In this document: one piece after another, positions 50,642 through 61,300 of the stretch | Numbering within the stretch: position 1 is the stretch's first letter | Layout: every line of letters starts with the position of its first letter | Assembly: GCF_017562075.2 (NCBI RefSeq) | Contig: NC_054083.1 | Span: forward strand, 22,069,428-22,133,427 | DNA length: 64,000 bases | From: Anopheles merus | Taxonomy: Eukaryota; Arthropoda; Insecta; Diptera; Culicidae | Reading direction: 5' to 3' | Notes under the pieces: generated by a model | Seen by the model: the letters and a program-made list of their open reading frames with translations, nothing else | The model's database searches: none | Told to the model about the DNA's origin: nothing | Program-made: the position numbers and the translations under genes

Positions 50642-50871
50642 GTTCTATACTTTCCCCTCAAAGGCTCGAGAAGAACAAAATTTCTTTAGGGATTAGGATA
50701 TATTATCACATTAAATATAAAAGTTTCTTTTCTACAATTTATCATAAAACTTAAAACTGATTAGCTATATTCTTCACCTATATTAATTAGAAGTGAATAA
50801 ATGATTTTGTGTGGCTTTTAAAATGCCTTTTCTATTGATGTCATATAAACGATCACTGAAGTATATCGAGC

Positions 50872-51165
50872 TAGTGATGTACAGGGCGACTCGCACCTAT
50901 TGGGTTGAAGCCATCCGTAAGTGACCCACAGTCGTTCGTCGTTAAAAGTAAGTTCAAGGCTTGGCCCGAACTCGTAACAACAACGTCCGTTGGTGTCGCT
51001 TATACCTTCATACACCTAGAGATCCTTCAAGTCGACTCAAATTCGTTACACCCAATGGACGGACTCACTTCCGACTTAAATCTAACGCACCCGCTGTACC
51101 TGCGGGTCGGAATCGATTACAACCTGTGAGTCGAGTGGTAAGAAGAAGCGTTTAACCCACCACTA
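50872..51165. mobile_element. possible degenerate hAT-like MITE
   Basis: Begins TAGTGATGTAC and ends CCCACCACTA, resembling the ends of the hAT element in FAM135 intron 5. The interior has repeated GACTC/GAGTC motifs and a GGAATCGATT. The flanking 8-mers match only partly, so the call is weak. Confidence 0.3.
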
Positions 51166-51486
51166 CATCGTAAACCAAATGCATTTCGTTGGGTAAGTGC
51201 TGACTCACAATACTGGTCATTGACCTAAGCAAGCGGTGCGAGTAAATTTAACCTGCACTTTCTCGAGTAGTTCGACGGCTGCTATGTAGTGTAAGACGTG
51301 TTCTATTGTATTTCATTTTAGTCTTGACTATAGAATAATTGTAATAATCATCGTCATCATCATTGTCTTTCAATCACCAACATCAGATTATATACTATAC
51401 ATGTGTTAAAAGATCTGAGAAATTGAATGATTAAAAAACTTTATTTTGTCTTAGAAAGAAATTTAATTCAAGACAGCCCAAACGTA

Positions 51487-53170
51487 CAGTCAGTCCAAAA
51501 AGTATTCGTCTAGCTGAATATTTTGCAGAAAAACGCGAATTATGGCCGCAATAGGCATGGGGTGGAAAAAGTAATGATGAAGTTTGATAAAGGGACCATC
51601 AATACACACGTTTTGCTAAAAAATAAACATTTAAATAGTGCAATAGCAATCAAAATACATAAAAAACTAAAAAAAGTCGTTTAAGGGTGGCGAAAAAAGT
51701 ATTCGTCCATCAGACCTTTGGCGTAATATGCGTATGAAAACAAAGGTTAAGGAATCAAAAAATGTCCTGATCTGAATCTGAATGTCCTGAATGTCTTATT
51801 GCATTTATAACTATTGGTGACTACTTGCACAACGCAAGAACTCATTTGAACCTTAAAAAAGGCGTATTTTTGATCCACTCATCCTACAAGACTTGTTCCA
51901 ATTATTCTCTGGTAGAAATATTGCATTTCCGGACTACGTGGCCAAGTTCAATTGAAAAAATGGCAACCGATACCATTTTGAGAGTCTACTAAATCATTTT
52001 CATCAGTTTGGTTTCAGCTGGTTTGGTGTTTCGAGCAAATGACAATGCTCTGTATGTTCTCCAGCTCGACTGTTCTTGAAACATGTAATACATTTTTAAG
52101 TAAAATTTTTCAGAACTGGGACTTAAAGTACTTAAAACCTGTATTAATATGTTTCCCCATCTCGTCTCCTATCATTTTGAATCATTTTTCTAGCTCACCT
52201 TTCCTCACTGAGTCCTAGTATCATGACACCATGGTGCTACTGGTTACACGAGAGTTTGTTGCTGCATCTTAGTAGACTGTTTTCGCTATGGTACATGTCG
52301 GCCGTGTGACCTTGGCGATTTAAACATGTTTTAATATGTTAGTAGAGCCTAATTTGGAATAAATTCCTGAATTATTTGATGCACCTTAACAGATTTGGCC
52401 ACTTTATATATATGGTATTATTCAAACAAAATATGTTTGTAATAACTCACTCATTCAAGCTATTACATGACCAGCTACGATGGAATGCAGCATAACCCAT
52501 AAACCAAATGTGACCCATCTCTTTTCCTGATCTTATTGGCCATCACAAAATGCACTGATTCCTTGGTAAAATTTGATTTTTTGGACATTAAACCACTGCT
52601 TTCGTTAGATTAACCGTCAAGGATGGCTGCTTACATGGCAGTTTGTCATTCAATTAGTGTCAGAAAAATGGCCTAACTCTGATCAAATGAAGGAACGAGG
52701 CCTCCCACACATTTTGTAACCTTCAAAAATGGGTAGGATAGGTTATGCATAAGTCAAAGATACGATTTTCGCTATCATGCTCCAATCATTTAACTCCCCC
52801 GCCTTTAGTGCCTCTCTGACCGCTTGAAGTGCAATTGAAACAACATAAATGCATTAATATAGAAGGAAGTCACCAGTAGATTGATAATAATAAATTTAAT
52901 TCACGTCTACGTAGTGTTTGTACAGCGTAAATAATTAAAAAGCTAGATGGACGAATACTTTTTGCGCGCCCCTTAAACGACTTTTTTTAGTTTTTTATGT
53001 ATTTTGGTTGCTATTGCACTATTTAAATGTTTATTTTTTAGCAAAACGTGTGTATTGATGGTCCCTTTATCAAACCTCATCATTACTTTTATCGCCCCAT
53101 ACGTATTGCGGCCATAATTCGCCCTTTTCTGTAAAATATTCAGCTAGACGAATACTTTTTGGACTGACTG
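51487..53170 (-). mobile_element. Tc1-like transposon with long inverted repeats (IR/DR type), transposase decayed
   Basis: Terminal inverted repeats of about 228 bp (51487-51715 and 52943-53170, over 90% identical) begin CAGTCAGTCC and are flanked by TA (51485-51486, 53171-53172). Each arm carries two direct repeats of AAAAAGTATTCGTC, one at the outer end and one at the inner end, the IR/DR layout of some Tc1-like elements. The 1.2-kb core has no open frame of 60 codons. On the minus strand near 51943-51880 it reads WPRSPE followed by frame-broken residues, reminiscent of the WPxxSPDLNPIEN region of Tc1 transposases, so it looks like a dead autonomous element. Confidence 0.85.
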
Positions 53171-53211
53171 TATGCTCAGTCAAACGATACAATCTTATTT
53201 TGCACTTCATA

Positions 53212-53892
53212 AGGGAAGCCAGGTAAAGACGGACGCGTTAATGAAAATGGTAAAATTCTAGGGATAAATAAATACAACGACCATGGAAATGTGCATACCT
53301 TATCTCACACTCATGTTTTATCAGAAAATGTGTTGATACTTTTATGTTTTTATCGACTTTTATGTTTTTTTTTTCATGAATTAAAAATATGTTTTTTCGT
53401 ACCGTTTTACAATGTTCGGGTAAGACGGACACTTAATATGGGAATGATGGACAGCATGAATCAGCTTTCCACGTCCTGGTACATAATAAACCAATTCTTA
53501 GCCAATGACAACGACGGTACATTCAGTCGTGAATTTAGAAATTGTAAGCACCGCTTGCAACATATCGTTAAATGCAGAATCTAAGACAATTTTTTTTAAA
53601 TATCAGGCACTAACAGCTGACAGCTTCTCCAGTACGCAGAACAATAGTCTAGAACTTCCCTTAAGGAAATTACTCCGTAGAAAGTCCGCGACCCCAGCTT
53701 TTTAAGGGACTTTCTAATAGTCATTGTGAAGTAATTTTTTCCATTCAAGATTGAAATTTTTGATACCTGTAATGTGTTATTTTACTTTCAGTGTAGATGC
53801 TGTGATTTTGAACTATTCAAAAATTACATTTTACATGTATTTATGAGAAGTGTTCATCTTACCCGTAGTATCCGTCTTTACCTACTTTCCCC
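53212..53892. mobile_element. TIR element with GGTAAAGACGGA ends
   Basis: Ends AGGGAAGCCAGGTAAAGACG and, reverse complemented, GGGGAAAGTAGGTAAAGACG share most positions, with TA on each side. A second inverted pair lies inside (GGGTAAGACGGACACTT near 53418 and its diverged reverse complement near 53848-53864). About 681 bp, no transposase. Confidence 0.5.
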
Positions 53893-54095
53893 TAATCCTA
53901 ATAATAGGATACTCCGATACCATTAAGGTCGAGAAATCGTATTCCACCGAAGGAAAAAAGAGAGGTAAATCTCAATGAAGTTAAAAAAGTACAAACATTT
54001 TTTTGAATCCTAATATTACACCATTTTTTATTGTTAATTTCGGAGCCTCTACTTAACATTAATTCACGTCAAATTATGTTGAATGTATAACTTAA

Positions 54096-54101
54096 TTTAT
54101 T
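54096..54101 (-). terminator. poly(A) signal of sHSP copy 2
   Basis: AATAAA on the minus strand about 53 bases after the stop codon, in sequence unrelated to the copy 1 3' UTR. Confidence 0.6.
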
Positions 54102-54153
54102 ATTCTTAACGAGTGATTATGGATAGTACAGGTAATGCTTTAATAATACAGAC

Positions 54154-54771
54154 TTATGATTCCATCTTCTCTCCATTCTTCTTGGCCGGCTCAGCGTCCC
54201 CAGCGGCCGCCAGTTTCTTCGCCGGCTGGCCAGTGTGGGTGATTGGAATGGCACGCTCCGGTTTCTTCTGTTCCAGCTCCTTGCGCGGACACGTAATCGT
54301 CAGAATGCCGTCCGACGACAGCGACGACACAATATCGCTCTCATTGTGGCCATTGGGAAGCACGTACCGACGCACAAAGTGGCGCGAGATGTAGCCATGC
54401 TCGTCCTGCTTCTCCTCGTGCTTGCCCTCCACCACGATCGATTTGTCCACGTACTTCACCGAGATCTCCTCCGGCGAGAACTGCTGCACATCGAGGTTAA
54501 TCTGGAACTTGTCTCCCGTAACGTTCACCGTCGATCCGCTGTCCTTTTTCGTGGCCAAACACGAGCTGTGCCATGGACGGCTGTATCGGTTCAGATGGTG
54601 ATGATGATGGCGCGGCTGCAGTCGACGATCGCCCACCGAAGCCATAGCGTTCAGAAGGTCATCCGCGGTCACACCGCCACCGAAGTGTTGGTCCAGCAGA
54701 CGGGAGTTCCACAGCGGACGGTCCCATTCGTCGTCCCACCAGTTGCGGAAGAAAATCGGTACGATCGACAT
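54154..54771 (-). CDS. small heat-shock protein (Hsp20/alpha-crystallin, l(2)efl type), copy 2
   Basis: 205 aa, intronless, amino-acid identical to copy 1, and I see no nucleotide difference in the coding sequence. Domain layout as in copy 1: aromatic N-terminus, alpha-crystallin domain about 78-165, IPI anchor at 175-177 and a Lys/Ala-rich tail. It is transcribed toward copy 1, so the two genes converge across the 4.1-kb spacer. Upstream heat-shock elements and TATA box are duplicated with it, while the 3' UTR is unrelated. Identity of silent sites points to a very recent duplication or ongoing gene conversion. Confidence 0.95.
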   Translation of the reverse strand: MSIVPIFFRNWWDDEWDRPLWNSRLLDQHFGGGVTADDLLNAMASVGDRRLQPRHHHHHLNRYSRPWHSSCLATKKDSGSTVNVTGDKFQINLDVQQFSPEEISVKYVDKSIVVEGKHEEKQDEHGYISRHFVRRYVLPNGHNESDIVSSLSSDGILTITCPRKELEQKKPERAIPITHTGQPAKKLAAAGDAEPAKKNGEKMES

Positions 54772-54959
54772 TTTTGCTCTAATTGCTCAACAAGAAACAC
54801 GCAGTACGATGATTTTCACTTTCACTTGGTTCGACAGAGTTCGACTTTTGGTTTGACGAGAGTCGCAAGGATACGCTTTTGTGATTCGCTTTGGCAGTTA
54901 GATTGGCTTTGGCGCTTTGTTGTATTCAAACTGATGACACAGCACGCTCTCGTCGCCGA

Positions 54960-55019
54960 TTATATACTTGAGAGCGTTTCTCTCTCGAACAGGCCGGAGA
55001 GTTCTCGAACTGGCCAGAA
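54960..55019 (-). promoter_or_regulatory. heat-shock promoter of copy 2: HSE cluster and TATA box
   Basis: Mirror of the copy 1 promoter: TATATAA (minus) at 54960-54966 and the phased TTC/GAA units up to 55019. One base differs from copy 1 just downstream of the TATA box. Confidence 0.75.
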
Positions 55020-55375
55020 AGAGCGAGCGAGTGTGAGCAGATGAGTTCATCGCGATGAATGTTGTGTTGAGCGATGGGGTACAGGGTGACTCAGAGGTCG
55101 AAAATGATGAGTTTGTTGTAAGTCGAAATTGCTAGAAGCATCTAGAAAAATAAAGAAAGGTCTTAAAAATTCTGAATAATGAATTATTTGCAGTATTTAA
55201 ATTATCAAGTTGCCTACCAAACTGCTGGTTCAATGACAATGTCAGGTCTTATTGTAGCTTTTATTTCGATTCGGGAATGGATTTTTTAGTTTTACCATCA
55301 TTTGCATCAATTTTTTTTCAATTTTACCATCTCTTTGGAAATACAAATAAAAAAGAATTATTTTTGTTTGATATA

Positions 55376-55530
55376 CAGAATAACGTCTATTGTCCGGGGA
55401 GGTCGAGACTCCACGATTGCCGGATAATCAATTTCCACGAATAATGGTCAAAGAAATGCCTAATTCTTTTACAAATCATAAAATTCATTAGTTTTATTAA
55501 CAATTCGCGTTGAATCAACCAATTAATCAT
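55376..55530 (+). mobile_element. truncated terminal fragment of the pogo-like family
   Basis: About 155 bp starting CAGAATAACGTCTATTGTCC that aligns with the first 155 bp of the element starting at 55533 (GATTGCCGGATAATCAATTT against GGTTGCCGGTTAATCGATTT). It is older and more diverged, and it abuts the next copy head to tail. Confidence 0.7.
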
Positions 55531-55808
55531 TACAGTAGAACGTCGATTATCCGGGCAGCTCGGGACCGGACGGTTGCCGGTTAATCGATTTGCACGGATA
55601 ATGGTCCAAGAAATGTCAATTTCATATAAAAGTTATAAAATCCACTAGTTTTATGATTAATTCATCTTGAATTAATCGATAAATCGTTAGTAGAATATTA
55701 TTTTAATCAATAACTAAAGGTTAAACAACTTTTCATGACCAAAAATGAATTTCGAAAATACAACTAGACACTACAGAGCTGCACAAAAACTGGTTGTTCA
55801 CTTGACTA

Positions 55809-57475
55809 GGGTAACTGTACCAGTTTTCGGCAGTGTACCTATTTTCGGCAGGGTAGCTAAAAACGTGAAATTCTGCACAAATGTGGTAAAAAATTTCACA
55901 AAACACAATTTTGTAGTGAAAGTGTAGTTATTTGATATTCACATACGAAGTTTCACACCATTTCATTACGTATTTTTCAAAATATCAAATAAATTGTGCT
56001 TTTTTTCGGCAGCTTTGCTGTCAGCCAATGGTTCGGCAGGTTTTGTGATTAAGAGAATCAGAACAGTAAAATAATGAAAAAGTGGTGTATATTAAAGATT
56101 TTATGCTCATTTAATTTATTCTAACTTGTTCGGAATTTTAAAATCACGATAAACAGGTTATTTTTCACTTTAAATGCTGCCGAAAATAGGTACACAGTAA
56201 ATGTTCATTTTTGACAGCTCAATGTTGTGGGCTCCTGCCGAAACTCGGAACAATAACACACCTTGGATTTGGCTGAATATTTCTTTAAAAATTGATCAGA
56301 ACACTACAATGCGTATATCGACACATAATATGCCCAAGTGCCACAAATCCACTAAACGACCACTAAACGGCTTCTAAACGACTCAAGTTCTTTACCTAAA
56401 CGGAATATAGAAAGACTTCGTTTAGCAGACGCCAAACGACTCATGCATTCTAAAAATAGCAAAAAAGCTGGTGGCGCTATCTGTTGGTGGGATACCCCAA
56501 CCAGTTGAGCTTCATCGCTTGGAGGAGAGCTTTCTCATTTCCTCTGTACTGTTGTATGGTTTCGCATTGAAGTTATGCATCGCTAGAACTAGAACGGCGA
56601 TACGATTGTTTAAATACTAAACTCCAACGGAAACCACCAGCACTGAAGCAAGTGAGATTTGAGCAATGGTCATTGGTGTTGATACCCACGTATCAATCCA
56701 CACGACCATTTATATAGATTTTTGCTCAGAAAGTTAGAAGGCTATTTAGGTCATAATAAAATGCAACTTGTCGAAACACATTGCAAGAAAAGGATAGCAA
56801 TATAATGATGAGTTGTAATACGCCATCTATTGATCAAACCAATGAAGCTGTGGAGCTTTCATTTTTTTTTCTATGGATATTCAATTTTCCAGTCGTTTAA
56901 GCTTAATCTGTGGCGCTTGGGTGACCTTTCTTGTACCAAATATCACCAATTTTACGACAAACAATTCACTAACTTAAGAGAAAAATAAATATTTGTAAGC
57001 TAATTCGCACCGTACGCTATGACCATCAAACTGTCAATGGCTGCTCTGTTTAAAAGTCGCATCAAAATGGCTGTCAAAACGGGCCAAAAAAAGCAACATA
57101 AAATTATTAATTAAAGTGCTTTTTAACATCAGTATTAGGAAAGTAAGAGTGTAAAATTGCTTTAAACATTTTTTTGTACATATTTACATATAAAATAACA
57201 TTTTCTGATCCGTATTTGCGCTGCCGAAAATAGGAACACAACCTGCCGAAAATAGGAACAAACTGCCGAAAATAGGAGCAAAAGCAATGTTTGCATTTTT
57301 ACGAATATTTATGAAAAAGGGCTTTGAACCGGCAAATAAAAAATAGTGTAACATATTATGATAGTTTATCAACCAGAATAACATCACTTTCATGAAAAAT
57401 AATAAAAAATGTTTATTTGTGAGCAGTTTTTGTGAAACTGCTGCACTAGCGTGCCGAAAACTGGTACAGTTACCC
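55809..57475. mobile_element. TIR element with TGCCGAAAATAGG subterminal repeats, nested in the pogo-like MITE
   Basis: Ends GGGTAACTGTACCAGTTTTC and the exact reverse complement, flanked by TA (55807-55808, 57476-57477). Many copies of CTGCCGAAAATAGG or its complement lie near both ends, three of them in a row near 57230-57285. Itself interrupted by the CCCAAG element; without it about 1.08 kb. No transposase recognised. Confidence 0.85.
56333..56921. mobile_element. TIR element, CCCAAG family, right copy (uninterrupted)
   Basis: 589 bp with ends CCCAAGTGCCACA and TGTGGCGCTTGGG and a possible 2-bp duplication TG on each side. Same orientation as 47208-48178. It sits inside the TGCCGAAAATAGG element, the innermost of three nested elements. 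Confidence 0.83.
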
Positions 57476-57581
57476 TATCGCTGCAAATGTTCGCTGTACG
57501 TTTGAACAGCTGTCTCATTTATGCGCACGGTTAAGGCGCCCGCCGGTTAATTCGCCCCCGGATAATCGACGTTCTACTGTA

Positions 57582-58108
57582 TTCAACATAACCGTGGTGG
57601 GAAGTTGCTGTGTCAAGTTCAAACGTCAACCGCCGGTCGATTGCGCTACCTGCCCTTTTCTAATTTCAACATTTGATTTTCACCACATTCTCTCAATTCG
57701 GCCATTTTCTCTCCTACTTCCTGCCGACGCGGACGAAAATTTCAGGGCGCTTGCCCTTTTCGGTGTCGCTCGCTGTTGGCTAGTTAAGATGTAGTTCAAG
57801 TGATTACACTATTCGCACCTGAATAAAACTCTCTGCGTGGTAAGTACCGCGGAATGATCACGAGCGCATTTGTTGTGGGTTAAAATGCGCTTTCCGAACC
57901 CTCCGAAACTAGAGCCAGATGGTGGTGTGATGCGGGACACCATAACCTCAAAGTAGTCTCGAATGTAAAAATGCCTTCTTTCGACCCTCCCTTTTTGCAG
58001 GAGTTGCCTTCCGTGCTGCGCGCATTAAGCATTAACGTAGCGAAGATTCGCACAGAGACAGAGAGATAGAAATTGTTGGATAGTTGGAATTAAGGCACCC
58101 TTCCGGAG
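57582..58108 (+). promoter_or_regulatory. promoter and 5' UTR region of Sf3b3
   Basis: The only sequence between the transposon nest and the Sf3b3 start codon, so the core promoter must lie here or inside transposon DNA. A likely untranslated intron (57840-58000) splits the leader. No TATA box is evident, as usual for housekeeping genes. Confidence 0.5.
57840..58000 (+). other. probable 5' UTR intron of Sf3b3
   Basis: GTAAGT donor after CTGCGTG and an acceptor CCCTTTTTGCAG with a good pyrimidine tract, 161 bp. Not confirmed by transcripts. Confidence 0.55.
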
Positions 58109-58334
58109 ATGTATCTGTACAACTTCATTCTGCAACGTGCCACGGGCATCACGCACGCGGTGCACGGAAGCTTCGCCGGCACCAAGTTGCAGGAAATTTT
58201 GCTTGCCAAGGGCAAAGGCCTGGAGCTGGTTCGTCCGGATCCGAACACGGGCAAAGTGCACACGCTGCTGCAGACGGAAGTGTTTGGCGTTGTGCGTTCG
58301 CTCATGTCCTTCCGGCTGACGGGCGGGTCGAAAG
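58109..58334 (+). CDS. Sf3b3: Sf3b3 coding exon 1
   Basis: Residues 1-75, [13 protein letters not shown] to SFRLTGGSK, ending with one base of an Asp codon before GTAGGT. Confidence 0.95.
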
Positions 58335-61300
58335 GTAGGTTAGATTCTTCTTCTTCTTCCTTTGTTTTCTTGTTCTGTCGTTCGCTCCGAAGCGCCGACT
58401 AGATCACAGACGCACGCATCATATCGAGACGATTCAAAGCTTCGATCGTGCTTTTGGGGTACACATGTGAGGTTATGTGTGTGCCGCTGTAGGAGGTTAG
58501 GTATGGCGTATCTTGCTTCGGGTGCACGTTGGAAGGTCGGAACCGGCCTGTAGTAGTGTGCAAGAAAACTTATTTTACGCCTATAGCAAGCTTAAAACGG
58601 ACGCAAGTCGCTTTTGAGGATTTGTATTAATCGTACCTTGAATTGAAATTTGCGCTCACACCATCTTGTTGCACTCTCCATTTTTTGACACTCATTCAGA
58701 TCGATGATCGCATCTTAACCTTTGTTTCTCTTGTTCCCCCAGATTATGCCGTAATTGGTTCGGATTCGGGTCGCATCGTGATCCTCGAGTACAACCCGGC
58801 AAAGAATCAGCTCGAAAAGGTTCACCAGGAGACGTTCGGCAAATCGGGATGCCGGCGTATCGTGCCCGGCCAATATTTGGCCATCGATCCCAAGGGTCGT
58901 GCGGTGATGATCGGAGCGGTCGAAAAGCAAAAGCTGGTCTACATTCTGAACCGCGATTCCGAGGCCCGGCTCACCATCTCCTCGCCGCTGGAGGCGCACA
59001 AATCGAACACCCTCACCTACCACATGGTGGGCGTGGACGTTGGCTTCGAGAATCCCATGTTCGCCTGTCTGGAGATCGACTACGAGGAAGCGGACACCGA
59101 TCCAACCGGTGAGGCGGCCACCAAGACACAGCAAACGCTCACCTTCTACGAGCTGGATCTGGGCCTGAACCATGTGGTGCGCAAGTACTCGGAGCCGCTG
59201 GAGGAGCACGCCAACTTCCTCATTTCCGTCCCGGGAGGGAACGATGGGCCGTCGGGTGTGTTGATCTGCTCGGAAAACTATCTGACGTACAAGAATCTGG
59301 GCGACCAGCACGACATTCGCTGTCCGATTCCGCGCCGTCGTAACGATCTGGACGATCCGGAGCGTGGCATGATCTTCATCTGCTCTGCCACGCACCGTAC
59401 CAAGTCGATGTACTTCTTCCTGGTGCAGACGGAGCAGGGTGACATCTTCAAGGTGACGCTCGAAACCGACGATGATGTGGTGTCGGAGATTAAGCTGAAA
59501 TACTTCGACACGGTTCCACCTGCGACGGCCATGTGCGTGCTGAAGACGGGCTTTCTGTTTGTGGCGTGCGAATTCGGCAACCATTATCTGTACCAGATCG
59601 CACATTTGGGCGATGACGATGATGAGCCAGAGTTCAGTTCGGCCATGCCGCTCGAGGAGGGCGATACGTTCTTCTTCGCCCCGAGACAGCTGAAGAATCT
59701 GGTGATGGTGGACGACATTCCGTCGTACGCACCGATCCTTGGCTGTCAGGTGGCAGACTTGGCAAACGAGGACACACCGCAACTGTACCTGGCTTGTGGC
59801 CGGGGTCCACGGTCATCGATACGTGTGCTTCGCCACGGGCTGGAAGTGTCGGAGATGGCCGTATCGGAGCTGCCCGGCAACCCGAACGCTGTGTGGACCG
59901 TCAAGAAGAGAATTGATGGTAAGTGGCGGTTGCATGGTTGCGATAGCATTTGTTCTTCGTACTTTTGTGATGCTTAGTAGGCTGAAAAGAGGACATGAAG
60001 ACGTGTTCATCGACGTGTCGATTTTGATAAATTAAATCCAGTTTAATGTTACTTCACGACATTCATGCACTCTTTTCTCGCTCATAGATTTTACCTATTA
60101 AGTAAAGTAATATCAGGTAATAATTCCAAAAGCTGGTGTTCGTCGATAAGATTCTTACGAGTAACCTAATGGCGAGGCATTTCCTTCGAATTATCCTTCT
60201 AAAGAACTATTCTTTTCAACTGCTATTATTACCATTGGGAGGATGTCCGCCAAGCCCTTAGGTTGCCTGTATACATTTTCCAAACCATGAGTAGAAATTG
60301 CAATCACAAACACCAGTTTTCCTCTCATTTGCAGGCATTGTGTGAGAGAGAGAAGTGTGTGTTGGAAAAGTGATCAAGTGACACAAACACACTCTCTAGA
60401 AAGACCGTTGGCCAGTAGGTAAGAAAAGCGATGATTTTATGATAGGAACTATTATCACGTTACTACAACCGTACCAAATGAAAGATTGAAGAACAGTTAG
60501 GCAACATTTTTACTCTCTAGCACGATTAAAACCCGTGCCCCATTCACACATACACACAGTATGTGTGTGTGTGTGTGTATTCTAATTTGGATGATTTTTT
60601 ACTGAAAGATCCTGGTGGATTGTTGTGTATTTTTGCCTTCTTGCAGACGAGTTCGATGCGTACATCATCGTGTCGTTCGTGAACGCTACGCTTGTGCTGA
60701 GCATTGGCGACACGGTCGAGGAAGTGACAGACAGTGGCTTCCTCGGCACGACACCGACACTCTGTTGCAGTGCGCTCGGCGATGACGCTCTGGTGCAGGT
60801 CTACCCGGACGGCATCCGGCACATCCGGGCGGATAAGCGAGTGAACGAATGGAAGGCCCCGGGCAAGAAGACGATCATGAAGTGTGCCGTCAACCAGCGG
60901 CAGGTCGTGATTGCCCTTTCCGGCGGCGAGCTCGTGTACTTCGAAATGGACCCGGTAAGCATCGTTATTTTATATTTGAAAATAATTTACTGGAAATGCT
61001 TTTTGTGATGATCTAATTGAACCTGAATTGTTTTGAAGAATCAAAATTCAATGTGTCCTGCAGTGCTGATTTATTTTGCAAGCATTATCCAAAATACATG
61101 CTTATGAGTATCTTTCCTCCTACAATGAATGGTTTGTTTCTCCTTCCAGACCGGCCAACTGAACGAGTACACGGAGCGTAAGAAAATGCCGAGCGAGGTC
61201 ATGTGTATGGCGCTCGGATCGGTCCCGAGCGGCGAACAGCGATCTTGGTTTTTAGCTGTCGGTTTGGCCGATAACACCGTACGCATCATATCGCTCGATC

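Larger units (their letters stand above)
50038..54152. other. spacer between the convergent sHSP genes
   Basis: 4.1 kb with no coding sequence. It holds the two unrelated 3' UTRs, a GAT microsatellite, a possible hAT remnant (50872-51165), a Tc1-like element (51487-53170) and a second TIR element (53212-53892). More than half is transposon-derived. Confidence 0.75.
54153..55137. repeat. right arm of 985-bp inverted duplication
   Basis: Reverse complement of 49053-50037; see that entry for the differences. The TATA boxes sit at exactly mirrored coordinates, confirming the lack of gaps. Confidence 0.93.
55533..57579. mobile_element. pogo-like MITE hosting nested insertions
   Basis: Ends CAGTAGAACGTCGATTATCC and its reverse complement at 57560-57579, with TA outside each (55531-55532, 57580-57581). 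Removing the internal insertion leaves about 380 bp without coding sequence. The terminal sequence resembles pogo-type elements. Confidence 0.85.

Noticed and set aside
58715..59782. 355-codon minus-strand frame inside Sf3b3 exon 2, and a similar one at 62074-63135
   Set aside because: Antisense shadows of a GC-rich conserved coding exon; the plus-strand protein explains the sequence.
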